The translations under genes and the position numbers were made by a program. A stretch of 64,000 nucleotides of DNA from Vreelandella olivaria. GTDB taxonomy: Bacteria; Pseudomonadota; Gammaproteobacteria; Pseudomonadales; Halomonadaceae. Shown piece by piece: positions 35,022 through 48,400 of this stretch; the stretch's first letter is position 1; every line of letters starts with the position of its first letter. The notes beneath the pieces are model-generated. The model did no database searches and was not told the origin of the DNA. It worked only from the letters and a program-made list of their open reading frames with translations. Location: positions 2,418,001 to 2,482,000 of the forward strand of contig AP019416.1 in the NCBI GenBank assembly GCA_004295565.1, given 5' to 3'.

Positions 35022-37766
35022 GTGAGCACGCGCTTTTTACACCATTTTTTCGAACCTCGCACACTAGCGGTGTTTGGCGCCTCTGAAAAGCCCGCGTCGT
35101 TGGGCGGTTTAGTGCTGAGTAACATTCAGGAGGGCGGTTTTAAAGGGCCGCTCTGGGCGGTCAACCTTAAAGGCTACTCCCAGGTCTTCGGCGTACCCTG
35201 CGTAAGCCGCGTAAGCGAGCTACCTGAAGTACCCGACTTGGCCGTGGTCTGCACGCCTATTGAAGGTGTTCCTAGCCTGATTAAAAAGCTTGGGCAGTAC
35301 GGTGTCAAAGCGGCCCTGGTTCTCTCAGGCGGTGCTTACCTGGATCGAGATAAAGGCAATAAGGGTTCGATTCGCGAACGCATGTTGAGTGCAGCACGCG
35401 TCTCGGGCATTCGTGTCTTGGGCCCAGAGTGCATGGGGTTGATTGTACCGGGCAAAAACTAAACGCTTCTTACGCCAGTCAGCCGGTGAAAGCGGGCCGC
35501 GTCGCCTACCTGGGCCAGTCCGGAATGCTCGCCAATGCGATGATCGATTGGGCCGCCGGGCGTGATGTGGGTTTTTCCCATCTAATTACGGTTGGTGACA
35601 GCGTCGACGTACTGCTGCCCGATCTGATTGACTACGTTAATCAATTTTCCCCGCCCAGGCCATTATGCTGCACCTTGAGCGGATCAACGACGCCCAGCAC
35701 TTTATGACCGCCGTGCGTGATGCCTCCCGTAATCGCCTGGTGCTGGCGATAAAAGCGGCCGCACCCCAGAGTCGGATATTTCCGGCATGGCGCCCACACC
35801 GGGGATTGCCAACCGCGATGTGGTGTTTGATGCCGCTTTTGCACGCGCAGGGGTGGTGCGGGTAGATGACTCCGATGAACTGCTCGATGCGCTGGAAACC
35901 CTGTCGCGTATGAAGCCCCTCAAGGGCGATCGCCTTGCCATCGTATCTAACGGTTTAGGGCCTGCCATGCTGGCCATCGATAAGCTGATCAGTGCTGGCG
36001 GTAAGCTAGCCGAATTTAGCGCCGAAACCCAGGCAGCGCTTCACCGCAGCGAGGTCGATATGAGCAAGCCGGGCGAGAACCCGGTGGACGTGGGGGCAAC
36101 GCCTCGCCCGAGCGGTTTGTTCAAGCCCTGGAGATTGTCGCTGCAGACGCCAATGTGGATGCGGTTCTGGTCGTTCACGCGCCCACTCGTATGGCGCCAT
36201 CGCTGGTGACTGCCCAGGCGCTGATCGATAACCGCAAGAAGTTTCGCCGCAACCTGCTCACCAGTTGGATGGGCTTAAAAGAGGCGCTCAATGCCCGCCA
36301 TATCTGCAATTTAGCCGGAATTCCAACCTATATTTCACCCGAAAAAAGCCGTTAAGGCGTTTATGCATATGGTGATTTATCAGCGTGTTCAAGCGCTGCT
36401 ACAGGAGATTCCGCCAAGCCTGCCGTTTTCCACCAGTCCCGAAATACGCGCCCAGTGCCGTACGCTGATCAAGCAGGCAAAAGAGCAGGGCAGGCAAACC
36501 TTAACCCACTCTGAAACGGCCCAAGTGCTTGAGGCCTATGGTATACCCACGGCCCCCAGCGTCTATTTAACCAATCCCGACGAAGCGCTTGCTCGCGCTG
36601 AGGAGATTCCTGGCACCAAAGCGCTGAAAGTGGTTCATGAAGGCAACTGCCGTCCTTACCGCTACCGCAAGCATCCGCATAAAATTTCAGCGGGCTTGCT
36701 ACAAGATTTGGACACGCCTGAACAAGTAGCAGAAGGGGTTCGACAGCTAGGCGAGAAGGTCGCTGAAAAATTTCCCGAGTACGCGATTCGCGAGTACTGT
36801 TTGCAGCCGATGCAGCGCGGCAAGCACTCGATGCAGGTTTGCGCGGGTATTACCCGTGACCCGGTCTTTGGCCCGCTGATCGTCTTTGGTATCGGTGGTT
36901 ATAAAGTCAACGTGCTGGCCGACCGCCAAGTGGCGCTGCCACCGCTCAATATGAGCCTGGCCGCCGACGTGGTGGGTAGAACCCACGCCGCTTCGTTGAT
37001 TCGTGAACACTCCGCCGACCCAGAGCGTGATATTCAGCACCTGTGCCAAATGCTGGTCAAACTCTCGCAAATGGCCTCCGATCTTAGCGATCTGCGCGGG
37101 CTGGAAGTGAATCCGTTGCTGCTCAATCGTGACGGCATGGTCGCTGTCGATTTCGCCATGGATCTTGGCACGCCATCGCGCTTTGCGATCATGCCATACC
37201 CTGAAGAGCTGCGTGAATGGGTGACGCTGAAAAACGGTTGGCAGGTGGAGGTCAGACCCATTCGTGCCGAAGACGCCCATTTGATTACTACCTTCCATCG
37301 CCAGCTCTCGGAAGAGAGTATTCGTTTCCGCTATTTCCACAATAAATCCAACCTAACCCAGCGCGACCTGTCGATTCTGTCGCATATCAATTACGACCGT
37401 CAGATGGCGTTTATTGCCGAGTATTTAGGCGACGATGGCAGCAAAGAGATGCTTGGCGTGGTACGGGTTTGGAACGATCCGGATAACATACGTACCGAAT
37501 TCTCGGTCATTATTCGCGATGATTTGCAGGGGCTGGGGATTGGCAGCCTGCTGATGAAGAAGATGATCGATTACTGCACTAACATTGGCACTCTGGAGAT
37601 GATCGGCAAAATCATGGTCGACAACCATCCCATGCGGGCGCTAATGAAGCACTTGGGCTTTAAATGCCGCTATAACATGGAAGAGCAGGTGATTGATGCC
37701 GTGTTACGCCTCAACGAACCCGAAAGCGAGTGGCAACGTCACCGCCTTGAGAGCATGCCGGACTGA
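35022..37766 (+). CDS. Pat/YfiQ-like protein acetyltransferase: ADP-forming acyl-CoA synthetase-like plus GNAT (frameshifted)
   Basis: GTG 35022 with GGGGAG decides the start (VSTRFLHHFFEPRTLAVFGA). About 914 residues. The CoA-binding Rossmann domain is followed by the succinyl-CoA-synthetase-like domain ('YLGQSGMLANAMIDWAAGRD'), and the ATP-grasp region begins near 36500 ('ETAQVLEAYGIPTAPS'). The C-terminal GNAT domain (37200-37700) contains 'VIIRDDLQGLGIGSLLMKKM', the acetyl-CoA loop, and 'MVDNHPMRALMKHLGF'. Frame changes near 35458, 35650, 35775, 36095 and 36350. The synthetase half is probably regulatory, as in Pat enzymes. It acetylates lysines of metabolic enzymes, classically acetyl-CoA synthetase. 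Divergent from a deacetylase. Confidence 0.88.
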
Positions 37767-37817
37767 GCCTTTTAATTGCTTTACCTTTTTCGTTTTACCT
37801 TTTTCGCTTTAATAACA

Positions 37818-37848
37818 GTAAGGCCTGCGTATAAAAGGCAGGCCTTAC
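37818..37848. terminator. Bidirectional terminator between convergent genes
   Basis: GTAAGGCCTGC-GTATAAAAG-GCAGGCCTTAC, an 11-bp perfect stem between the acetyltransferase gene and pdxH. Confidence 0.85.
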
Positions 37849-37868
37849 CGTAAACTTTGTTTCAGGCG

Positions 37869-38511
37869 CTAAGGCGCCATGCGGAAACGGCTCCATTCAC
37901 CGCCGTCGCGACGCTCAAAGCGCAGCCGGTCATGTAGGCGGCTAGGCTGGCCCTGCCAAAACTCGATCATTTCCGGAGTGACACGATAGCCACCCCAGTG
38001 GATTGGGCGGGGGATATCCTGGCCATCATAGGCTTGTTCAAAGCGCTTTTGGCGCTCTTCGATCCAGTTGCGGTCAGGAATTACCACGCTTTGAGTCGCA
38101 ATCCAGGCGCCTAGCTGACTGCCGCGTGGGCGGCTGGCAAAGTACTCATCAGACTCATCTGCGGACACCTGCTCTACAGGGCCTTCGATACGCACCTGAC
38201 GGAGAGGGAAGGCCACCAGAAGGTGATGGCCGCGAAGGGCACATTGCTCAGCTCGCTGCCCTTATGGCTATGGTAATTGGTGTAAAAAACCATGCCGTGT
38301 TCATCAAATCCTTTTAACAGCACCACCCGGGCGTGGGGGCGGCCTTGGCTATCGACGGTGGCTAGTGTCATAGCATTGCCATCGGTACCCTCTTTTCCAA
38401 TGCGAGGGTGAACCATTCATCAAACAACACGAATGGATCATCGGGTGCCTGAGACTCTTCTAACTTGCCGCCTTCATAATCACGCCTGATATCGGCTATG
38501 TTACGTGTCAT
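37869..38511 (-). CDS. pdxH: Pyridoxamine 5'-phosphate oxidase (frameshifted)
   Basis: The start [17 protein letters not shown] at 38511 is the family opening (IRR-x-Y). Then '[16 protein letters not shown]', '[20 protein letters not shown]' (FMN site), '[13 protein letters not shown]', '[20 protein letters not shown]' and the C-terminal '[16 protein letters not shown]'. 213 residues, normal length. Frame changes near 38385 and 38205. Last step of pyridoxal phosphate synthesis and salvage. Confidence 0.92.
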
Positions 38512-38745
38512 CGAATACTTCTCCCTGGAGTTTCATCCATGTTCGCTGGTCTGCCTTTAAAGCTCAAGTGACCGACATCAATGGATGTTAAACGCGTGGC
38601 GACTGACTGTTTTATTTTAACCAGTGTTGTGGCTCAGCGTGGTAACTATCGATTGCGGCTAACTGTCTCGCATTCTAGGAGAAAGCCAGAATTAATGCGA
38701 AACTCTCTCATTATTTCGGGCTCATCACTGCTGAGAGGACAGGCC

Positions 38746-39433
38746 ATGCGCGACAAGGTAGCGATAGAGGTGTGGGATGGTTGGATTCGCCTGTTCCACT
38801 GGGGATTAGTGGCGGCGGTATTGATCTCTTTTATACCACCAAGACTAGCGGTGCGCCCTTCCTATTTCCAGTTGAAGTGCACGCCCAAGCGGGCTACGTG
38901 GTAATAGGACTACTCGTATTCCGTTGGCTATGGGGCGCCCTGGGCAGTGTATATGCGAGATTTAGAACGTTTCTATACCCATCCGCAAAAACAGTCGCCT
39001 ACTCCAAGTCACTTCTCAAGCGCCAACCCAGCGCTTATGCCAGCCATAATCCGCTGGGCGGCTGGATGGTGATGTTGATGCTGCTCTCGCTTAGTTTTCA
39101 AGCCGTGAGCGGGCTGTTTTTAAGTGACGATATCTTTTTCAAGCACCGCTCTATGGCTTACTTGGCGACGGGGTGGGCAGCCGGCTTAGAACCCTGCATC
39201 AGTTCAATAGTGATCTGATCATCGTGCTGATCGGGCTGCATTTAGCGGGTTTGATAGTACATCGGCTGCTGGGTGAACCGCTGGTAGCGGCAATGTTGGT
39301 AGGTACCAAACGTTTTCGCCAGCAGCCTGTCGATGCGCGTAAAGAGTCGTTGAGCTCCACGATACTGCGTTTACGCGCGATTGGTGCCTTGTTGATTGCG
39401 GCTGGCGTTATCCTATGGCTTTGGTTTTATTGA
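38746..39433 (+). CDS. Cytochrome b561-type membrane protein (frameshifted)
   Basis: ATG 38746 begins MRDKVAIEVWDGWIRLFHWG with a haem-ligand His (W-I-R-L-F-H-W). The protein continues after a shift near 38830 with 'VEVHAQAGYVVIGLLVFRWL' (His) and 'SHNPLGGWMVMLMLLSLSFQ'. After another shift near 39175 it reads 'LHQFNSDLIIVLIGLHLAGL', with further His ligands. About 228 residues and four to five helices. Di-haem membrane electron carrier, often a partner of a small c-type cytochrome; none is adjacent here. Confidence 0.82.
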
Positions 39434-39434
39434 C

Positions 39435-40462
<1,028 letters not shown>

Positions 40463-40502
40463 TCATGGAAGCTGTCGCGGTAATGCGTCATCGTATAGGT
40501 GC

Positions 40503-40973
40503 CTATAGTACCAGAGCTATCGGAAGCTCCGTGTACGCTACAAAGGCATTTTGTTGCTCTGGAAGGCGCCTATAGACCCAAGCGCGGGTGCCATCGTCAA
40601 GGGTTAACGCCACCCGCTCATAGCGGACACCCAGCCGTTCATAGCGATCAAGGCGGGCTAACTCTTTGGCATTCACGCTCAGTACCAGGCCTTCGACACG
40701 ACTGCCTGGCTGGGGCGAAAGATCGAGTCCGTTGCGCTGGTACCCCTCCAGCACGGCTTCCTTAGGGGCGCCTAGGCTCCCCATCACAACGAACCGGATA
40801 GGTGCATAGCGTAGCGTTCCATACACAAACACCTGATGAGTACGCTGTTCGATAGCAGGAAGTTCATCGGGGCGGTCATAAAACCACGGACTGAGCATGG
40901 TTAACCAGAGCCATCCCGCTAGGCTGAGCAGCCCCACTGCGCTTAAAGTGACAAGACGTTTTAGCCACACCAT
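40503..40973 (-). CDS. Membrane-anchored gamma-glutamylcyclotransferase-like (AIG2) protein
   Basis: MVWLKRLVTLSAVGLLSLAG gives an N-terminal anchor; an in-frame GTG at 40985 is less likely. Then 'QRTHQVFVYGTLRYAPIRF', with the Y-G-T-L-R substrate loop of the GGCT fold, 'GSRVEGLVLSVNAKELARLD' and 'YERLGVRYERVALTL' with the Glu region (R-Y-E). About 156 residues. The cyclotransferase fold is clear; the substrate is not. The N-terminal helix is unusual for the family. Confidence 0.75.
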   Translation of the reverse strand: MVWLKRLVTLSAVGLLSLAGWLWLTMLSPWFYDRPDELPAIEQRTHQVFVYGTLRYAPIRFVVMGSLGAPKEAVLEGYQRNGLDLSPQPGSRVEGLVLSVNAKELARLDRYERLGVRYERVALTLDDGTRAWVYRRLPEQQNAFVAYTELPIALVL

Positions 40974-41144
40974 ACTGTGTCTCACTGCGAATGCTAAACA
41001 AGGGCTGGTCAGCTTGGCGCGCTAAACGGACGATGACAAGTTCTCTGTTATCGACTTATTGAATCCGCTTATGCAAAGTGCGCGGGTTTGCTACTCTATT
41101 TATGTAAGATTGGTGCTTATTAGACCCTGCCGTAGGAGCCTGCA

Positions 41145-41743
41145 ATGAATCAGCCACTTCGTGATGATCTGGATTTTCGTGCTCTCGTAGGCGATGTTAA
41201 ACCGCTACCAGCGAGCAATCGTGCTGATCCAGGCGCTAGTCGCAAAAACCCCTCCGAATCCCAGTTGGCCCGGCGGGAGTGGGCAGAGGAAGAGACCGGG
41301 GCGCGCAACTTCCTATCCGACGATTTTGTCGATCTGCTGCCCCCCTTTGATCCCATGGAGTATCGCCGCGAGGGCATTCAGCAAGGTGTGGTTGATAAAT
41401 TAAGGCACGGTGGCTATAGCGTTCAGGCGCAGCTCCACTTGCTCAGGCGTCCCTTAACGGAGTGCCGCCGTATGCTGTTTCCCTTTATTCAGGAAGCCTA
41501 CGCCCACGATTTACGCTCAGTTATGATCGTACATGGCCGTGGGCGTGAGATGGATAGTCCCGCCAACGTACTGCGTTCGTACCTTGCCAAGTGGCTCAGC
41601 CAGTTTGAGGAAGTCCAGGCGTACGTCTCCGCACAGCCTTCGGAAGGTGGCTTGGGGCGACCTGGGTAATGCTACGTAAAAGTGATCGCGCCAAAGCCAA
41701 TAACCGCGAGCGCCAGCAGAAGCGTCGGGGTAACTGTTTATAA
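41145..41743 (+). CDS. Smr-domain protein, SmrA-like nuclease (frameshifted at end)
   Basis: ATG 41145 with TAGGAG. The N-terminus (1-70) is variable and acidic. The Smr domain contains 'LRRPLTECRRMLFPFIQEAY' and 'DLRSVMIVHGRGREMDS', with the H-G-K/R-G motif. A shift near 41655 leads to the basic end 'WVMLRKSDRAKANNRERQQK' at TAA 41743. About 199 residues. Stand-alone Smr proteins are endonucleases acting on branched DNA or RNA. Confidence 0.85.
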
Positions 41744-41764
41744 ATGAAACGGTTTACAAACAAA

Positions 41765-41786
41765 CAGGGCAGCCGAAGCTGCCCTG
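41765..41786. terminator. Bidirectional terminator
   Basis: CAGGGCAG-CCGAAG-CTGCCCTG, flanked by A and T rich tails, between convergent smr and the DUF934 gene. Confidence 0.85.
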
Positions 41787-41814
41787 TTGTGTTTGCAAAC
41801 GTCACACACTGCGC

Positions 41815-42368
41815 TTACTTATCGGCAGCTAAGCGGCGCTCAAACAGCGCCTGTCGCTCTTCCACATCAGGCTGGTAGCGAACGCTGATAAAGCTTAACG
41901 CGCGCAGGGCGTCCTCGGGATGCTGGTCATCACGCAGCGCCATGGCACTGAAACCACAGCGGCGCATGTAATCCAGTTGGTCAACTAGCACATCACCCAC
42001 CGCACGCACTTCGCCGCTATAGCCATAGCGCTCGCGCAGCAGGCGGGCGATGGTGTAGCCACGGCCATCGGTGAAGGCGGGAAGTCGACGGCAATGGCCA
42101 ACGCTTTACTCAGTTCCGCAGCAAGCTCCGGATTGAGTTCGGTATCGCTCATCAGCAGCGGCGCCAGCTCAGCGTCTTCCTGGTTAGACTGCCACAACGA
42201 AAGCGGCACGAACGCCGGGCGCTGCTCGGGTAGTGCGTCTTCAGCGTAGGAGACACACCAAGCGTTCTCTGCCGCCAGCTCGCCGTTGGAGATCAGGTGA
42301 TCCACATGAACCGGCACCTGCTCAACCGCTTCAGCTTGCGCCTCATCAGGTTTATTAGGCTTAGGCAT
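41815..42368 (-). CDS. DUF934 protein of the sulfite reductase operon (frameshifted)
   Basis: ATG 42368 overlaps the sulfite reductase stop by 8 bp, with AAGGAG upstream. About 184 residues. 'ELSKALAIAVDFP' is followed, one frame over (shift near 42080), by 'FTDGRGYTIARLLRERYGY' and 'DVLVDQLDYMRRCGFSAMAL', the DUF934 core. The family is invariably linked to CysI-type reductases and thought to assist them; the mechanism is unknown. Confidence 0.85.
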
Positions 42369-44009
42369 AGACACGCTCCTTAAAGGGTTTTAAGCCAATA
42401 CGGCGGTAAGTATCCAAGAAGCGTTCGTCCTCATGGCGCTGTGACACATAGACTTCCAATACTTTTTCAACCACATCCGGCACGTCTGAGCGGAAAAATG
42501 ACGGGCCTAAAATCTTGCCCAGCGAGGCATCGTCGGTAGAGTTACCACCAATGGAGATCTGATAGAACTCTTCGCCTTTTTATCCACGCCCAGGATACCG
42601 ATATGGCCAACGTGGTGGTGGCCACAGGCATTCATGCAACCGGAAATATTCAGATCCAGCGGGCCAAGGTCATACAGGAAGTCTAGATCTTCAAAGCGCT
42701 CCTGCAGCGCCTGGGCAATGGGAATAGAGACCGCATTGGCCAAGCTGCAGTAGTCGCCGCCAGGGCAGCAGATAATGTCGTTAAGCGTGCCCACGGTGGG
42801 ATTTGCCATCCCCAACGCCTCAAGCTCTTTCCACAGCGCTTCCAGCTCATCCACCGGTACATCAGAAAGCACCAGGTTCTGCTCGTGGGTGACACGCACT
42901 TCACCAAAGCTGTAGCGGTCAGCCAAATCAGCCACGGCTTCCATCTGGTCGGCGGTAACATCGCCCGGCGCGTGCTCACGGCGTTTTAGCGACAGCGTTA
43001 CGGCTTTGTAGCCGGGCACCTTGTGATCAGTCACATTGTTGGTGACAAAACGCGCAAAGCTACGATTTTCAGCGCGCAGTTTGTCAAACTCTTCCGTTGC
43101 GGACGCTGCAACCGGGCGGCGATCAGGCTCAGGGAAGTGGACTTTGGCTGCATCAACGGCCGCTTGATTGAGGGTTTGCGGGCCATCTTTCGCGTGCCCA
43201 CTCTTCATCCACGCGGCGCCGGAATTCTTCAATACCCAAGGCCTTAACGAGGATCTTAATACGCGCTTTAAACTTGTTGTCCCGGCGACCAAACTGGTTG
43301 TAAACCCGCACGCAGGCTTCCAGATAGGTCAGCAGGTGCTGCCAGGGCAGGTCTTCACGCACCACGTCGGCAATCATTGGGGTACGGCCAAGGCCACCAC
43401 CGGCCAATACTTTTATACGCAGCTCTCCGTCACTGTTGTACCAGAGGCGCAGGCCAATATCGTGCACCTGGATGGCTGCACGGTCTTGAGCCGCACCGCT
43501 AACCGCGATTTTGAACTTACGCGGCAGGTAAGCAAACTCCGGATGCAGGGTAGACCACTGGCGGATTAACTCACACCAGGGGCGTGGGTCTTCCACCTCG
43601 TCGTTGGCGATGCCGGCAAACTGGTCGCTGGTGGTGTTACGAATGCAGTTACCGCTGGTTTGAATCGCGTGCATCTGCACCTTGGCCAGATCGGCCAAAA
43701 TATCCGGCACATCTTCAAGGGCAGGCCAGTTCAACTGTAGATTTTGCCGCGTAGTGAAGTGGCCATAGCCACGGTCATAACGGCGAGTAATCTCAGCCAG
43801 TGCCCGGAGCTGACTTCCCGCCAGCATGCCGTAAGGGATCGCAATACGCAGCATGGGCGCATGGCGTTGAATATAGAGGCCGTTCTGCAACCTTAGGGGC
43901 GAAGCTCTTCTTCTCCCAAACGCCCGGCGCGGTAGCGTTCCATCTGGTCACGGAACTGAGCAACACGCTCATCAACCAGGGTTTGGTCGTGAATATCATA
44001 ACGGTACAT
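42361..44009 (-). CDS. cysI: Sulfite (nitrite/sulfite) reductase haemoprotein (frameshifted)
   Basis: About 549 residues. The start MYRYDIHDQTLVDERVAQF at 44009. The first half has 'YGHFTTRQNLQLNWPALEDV' and 'TSGNCIRNTTSDQFAG'; the second half repeats the fold. The 4Fe-4S/siroheme ligands are in 'IICCPGGDYCSLANA' and 'NISGCMNACGHHHVGHIGI' (C-x5-C ... C-x3-C). The last frame ends 'RRIGLKPFKERVYA' at TAA 42361. Frame changes near 43890, 43190 and 42565. Six-electron reduction of sulfite to sulfide in assimilation. No flavoprotein CysJ is next to it; the DUF934 gene is. Confidence 0.9.
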
Positions 44010-44085
44010 GTGGCACGATCCTGCTAAAAAGCGAAATGGTCACGTTGAGACGGACGTTAGTATAGTGTCACCTTAACGCGGGCGT

Positions 44086-44106
44086 TATATTCTACAAAAG
44101 AATATA
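44086..44106 (-). promoter_or_regulatory. Inverted repeat upstream of cysI
   Basis: TATATTCT-ACAAA-AGAATATA, a perfect 8-bp arm repeat 77 bp in front of the cysI start, with a second small repeat TAACGC-GG-GCGTTA nearby (44074-44087). Plausible regulator site (CysB or other) overlapping an AT-rich promoter; the identity is a guess. Confidence 0.4.
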
Positions 44107-44164
44107 TAATTATCTTTTATCTCTAAAAGCTATTTAGAAGCCAGCTTATGCGTTTGGCAGCCAC

Positions 44165-45481
44165 TTAGAAGGCTGGGGCCAGCCAGCGGCGACGCTGCCA
44201 TACCCATAAAAATCCGGCTGAGTTTATCAATCGGTAAAGCAGTTGCATAAGCCAGATGCCTAATAAGCCCTGATTCAAACCGATGCCTACCCACCAGGCC
44301 ATGGGTAAAAGCAGCCACTGCATGCCCAGGGTCAGCAGCATCACCGTGCGCTGAGCGCCCGCACCCATTAACGCCTGAGCGAGCACGAGAGCCGCTGCAT
44401 CCAGCACAATCATTACGCCGGTTAGCTGCAACGGGAGTTTACCCAGCGCTACTAGCTCACTGTTGGTGAAAAGAGGGCGAGTACCTGCTCTGGCAAGACC
44501 AACATGGGTAGCGCCAGCACAACGAGTAACAGCCAAGCCACCCGCAGCGCATCCAGCCCCAGCGGTGGGCTTCATACTGAGCATCCCGGCCTAACGCTTC
44601 GCCTACCAGGCTCATCGCCGCAACGCCGACACCCACTCCTGGCAAAATCAGCAGCAGTGACAAATTAATCAACACGTGGCCAACCGCGACGCTGGCCGTG
44701 CCCAGTTGGCTCAAGAGCCCAATAAGTAGCGCATAACCCGCTGCGAATAAAAACTGCTGTAAAGAGTGGGGGCCGCAAGTGCCAGGGTAGTGCGCAGGGT
44801 AGCTATGCGTGGCAGCTGTTGCAAAAAATGGCGGAAAGAAAGGCTTTGGGTACTCACCCAGCACCACACCACCAAGCCAACAAACAGCGACAGCGTCGTT
44901 CCCGCACCCGCACCACTCGCCCCCATTTGGGGTAGCCCGGCTAAACCGTAGATTAAGCCAGCGCTGGCCGCTACGTTAATCAGGTGAACGGAGACGATGA
45001 TACGCAAATAGAGCTGCGTTTGCTGACGACCGTTCCAGTAACCCCGAAAGCAGAGTGTTAACGCGATGGCGACCAGTGACACCACCCGCCAGCGGAAATA
45101 GTCCACGGCGACGCTTTGAACATCATCGGCTTGGCTAATCAAGCCCATCAGCAGCGGCGCTTGCCACCAGGCCCAGAGTGATAGCGGTAGACTTATCGCA
45201 AACCCAATTAACAGCCCGAGTTAAGCGGGTGGGCGATATGCCTGTGGGCAGCCCCCACCCGCTGAGCCGTTTGTGACTGTACGCTGGAAGATAGGCCAAA
45301 CACTACCGCGGTTAGCATAAACATGGCGTAACCGCCCACGCCTACCCCCCGCAAGCGCTACTTCACCTAAATGCCCCACCAGCGCAGCGTCGATCAAGTT
45401 GAGCATGCTCTGTGAAAGCATGCCCAGCATGATGGGTAAGGCAAGGCGCAACACCCTGCCATGGCGATTTGCAAACAGCAC
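44165..45481 (-). CDS. MATE family exporter, DinF-like (frameshifted)
   Basis: GTG 45481 starts VLFANRHGRVLRLALPIMLG, 3 bp after the metH stop. About 438 residues and 12 helices. 'MLSQSMLNLIDAALVGHLGE' is the MATE opening. Later pieces are 'DYFRWRVVSLVAIALTLCFR' then GYWNGRQQT (typical of DinF), and 'VGVGVAAMSLVGEALGRDAQ'. Frame changes near 45350, 45210, 44780 and 44575. Sodium- or proton-coupled drug export. Possibly cotranscribed with metH. Confidence 0.85.
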
Positions 45482-45484
45482 TAA

Positions 45485-48400
45485 TCAACTCGGGTCGTAG
45501 GAGAGTACCGGTGAGAGCCAGCGCTCCATCTCCTCCAGGGGCATCTGCTTACGCGCCGCAATGGCTTCGACCTGATCCCGGGTAATTTTGCCGGTGGAGA
45601 AGTATTTCGACTGCGGATGGGCAAAGTACCAGCCGGAAACGGCCGCTGCTGGCCACATGGCGAAGTTTTCCGTCAGCGCTAAGCCCGTGTTTTCGGTGGC
45701 ATCGAGCAGCCGGAACAGCGTGGCCTTTTCGGTGTGATCCGGGCAGGCGGGGTAGCCAGGGGCAGGGCGGATACCCTGGTATTTCTCTGCAATTAAGGCA
45801 TCGTTGTCCAGCGTTTCTTCCGGCACGTAGCCCCAGAACTCTTTACGCACCCGCTCGTGCATACGCTCAGCAAAGGCCTCGGCAAGACGATCCGTCAACG
45901 CCTGCACCATAATGGCATTATAGTCGTCCCCGGCCGCCTCATAGGCCTTGGATAGCTCATCAACCCCGTGGCCGGTGGTGACCGCAAAACCACCAATCCA
46001 ATCGGCTTTACCGCTCTCTTTGGGGGCAATAAAGTCGGCCAGGCTGTAGCAGATCCCGTCGCGCCCTTTGGTGGTCTGTTGACGAATATGGAAGAGGCGT
46101 TCGACGACTTCACTGCGCGACTCATCCGCATAGACCTCAATGACGTCGTCATCAACGCTGTTGGCGGGCCATAGGCCAATAACGCCACGGGCCTGGACGC
46201 GCTTCTTCAACCAGCTTACGCAGCATGACTTTGGCGTCTTCAAACAGGTTGCGGGCGGCTTCTCCGACGACCTTGTCGTCGAGAATCTTGGGGTACTTGC
46301 CCGCTAGCTGCCAGCTCATAAAGAAGGGCGTCCAGTCGATGCGTTCGATCAGTTCTTCCAGGTCGTAATCATCGAAGGTTTTAGCCCCAGCATATTGGGC
46401 TCGGCGGGAGTATGGTTGTTCCAGTCGGTGCGGAAACGCCGCTTGCGAGCCTGGGTGTAGTCCAGATCCGCCGCTTTGGGGCGGCGCTTGGCGTTACGCT
46501 CACGAACCTTTTCGTACTCTTCACGGATCTCGGCGACGTAAGGTGTTTTCAAGGCAGGCGTCAATAATTTGCCCGCTACGCCAACGGCCCGGGAGGCATC
46601 GGTGACGTAAATCACCGGGTGCTCGTACTGGGGCTCGATTTTCACCGCGGTATGCGCTTTAGAGGTGGTCGCACCACCAATCAGCAGCGGTAGATCCATG
46701 CCACGGCGCTGCATCTCTTTGGCGACGTGCACCATTTCATCCAGTGACGGGGTAATCAGGCCCGAGAGGCCGATAATATCGGCGTTGTGCTCTTTGGCCG
46801 CCTGGAGAATTTTATCGGCGGGTACCATCACGCCCAGGTCAATCACCTCATAGTTATTACACTGCAAGACCACGCCAACGATATTTTTGCCGATATCGTG
46901 AACATCGCCTTTGACCGTGGCCATCACGATCTTGCCTTTGGCCTTGGTCTCTTCGCTCTTCTCGGCCTCGATATAAGGGATCAGGTAGGCCACGGCCTGC
47001 TTCATCACTCGGGCTGACTTCACCACCTGCGGCAGGAACATCTTGCCATCGCCAAACAGGTCGCCCACCACGTTCATACCGTCCATCAGCGGGCCTTCGA
47101 TGACCTCAATGGGCCGCTCGGCCTGGGCGCGGGCCTCTTCGGTGTCATCTTCGATATAGACGGTGATGCCTTTTACCAGGGCGTGCTCAATACGCTTGTT
47201 GACCGGCCAACTGCGCCACTCGAGATCTCTTTTTTCGCCGCGCCGCTGCCGTCGCCTTTGTATTTATCGGCGATATCCAGCAGTCGCTCGGTGCCGTCGC
47301 TGCGGCGGTTGAGCACCACGTCTTCAACCGCTTCGCGCAGCTCGGCAGGGAGGTCGTCATAAACAGCGAGCTGGCCCGCGTTGACGATACCCATGGTGAG
47401 GCCCGCGCGAATGGCGTGGTAGAGAAACGCCGAGTGAATCGCTTCGCGCACCGGGTTGTTGCCGCGGAACGAGAACGAAACGTTAGAGACACCGCCCGAG
47501 ATCATCGCGTGGGGCAGGTTGTCGCGAATCCACTGGGTCGCTTCGATAAAGTCGACCGCGTAGTTGTTGTGCTCCTCAATACCGGTGGCAATAGCGAATA
47601 TATTCGGATCGAAGATGATGTCTTCGGCGGAAAGCCGATCTCATCCACCAGCAGGCGGTAGGCGCGCTGACAAATTTCGGTTTTACGTGCAAAGGTGTCT
47701 GCCTGCCCTCTTCATCAAAGGCCATGACCACGATGGCAGCGCCAAAGCGGCGGCACTTGGTCGCCTGCTCGCGAAAGGCAGCTTCGCCCTCCTTGAGTGA
47801 GATGGAGTTCACTACCGCTTTGCCCTGGACGCACTTCAGGCCCGCTTCGATGATCTCCCACTTGGAGGAGTCGATCATAATCGGCACCCGGGCAATATCG
47901 GGCTCACCGGCAATGAGGTTAAGAAAGCGCTCCATGAGCTTCCTTGGACTCGAGCATGCCCTCGTCCATATTGATATCGATGACCTGAGCGCCATTCTCG
48001 ACCTGCTCCAGAGCCACTTCCAGCGCGGTGGTGAAGTCCTCCTCCACGATCAGCCGCTTAAAGCGTGCCGAGCCGGTGACGTTGGTGCGCTCGCCGACGT
48101 TGACGAACAGCGAGTCGGCTTCAATATTAAACGGCTCAAGCCCCGACAAACGGCAGGCGCGGCTGCGTTCTGGGATGACCCGCGGCGTCATATCGCGCAC
48201 GGAATCAGCAACCGCCCGGATATGCTCAGGCGTCGAGCCACAGCAGCCGCCGATAATATTGACCAGGCCGCTGGCGGCAAACTCACTGACGATCTCCGAC
48301 ATCTCTTCCGGTGTTTGGTCGTACTCACCAAATTCGTTAGGCAGCCCCGCGTTGGGGTGAGCGGAGACAAAGGTATCGGCTTTGGTAGAGAGCTCTTCCA

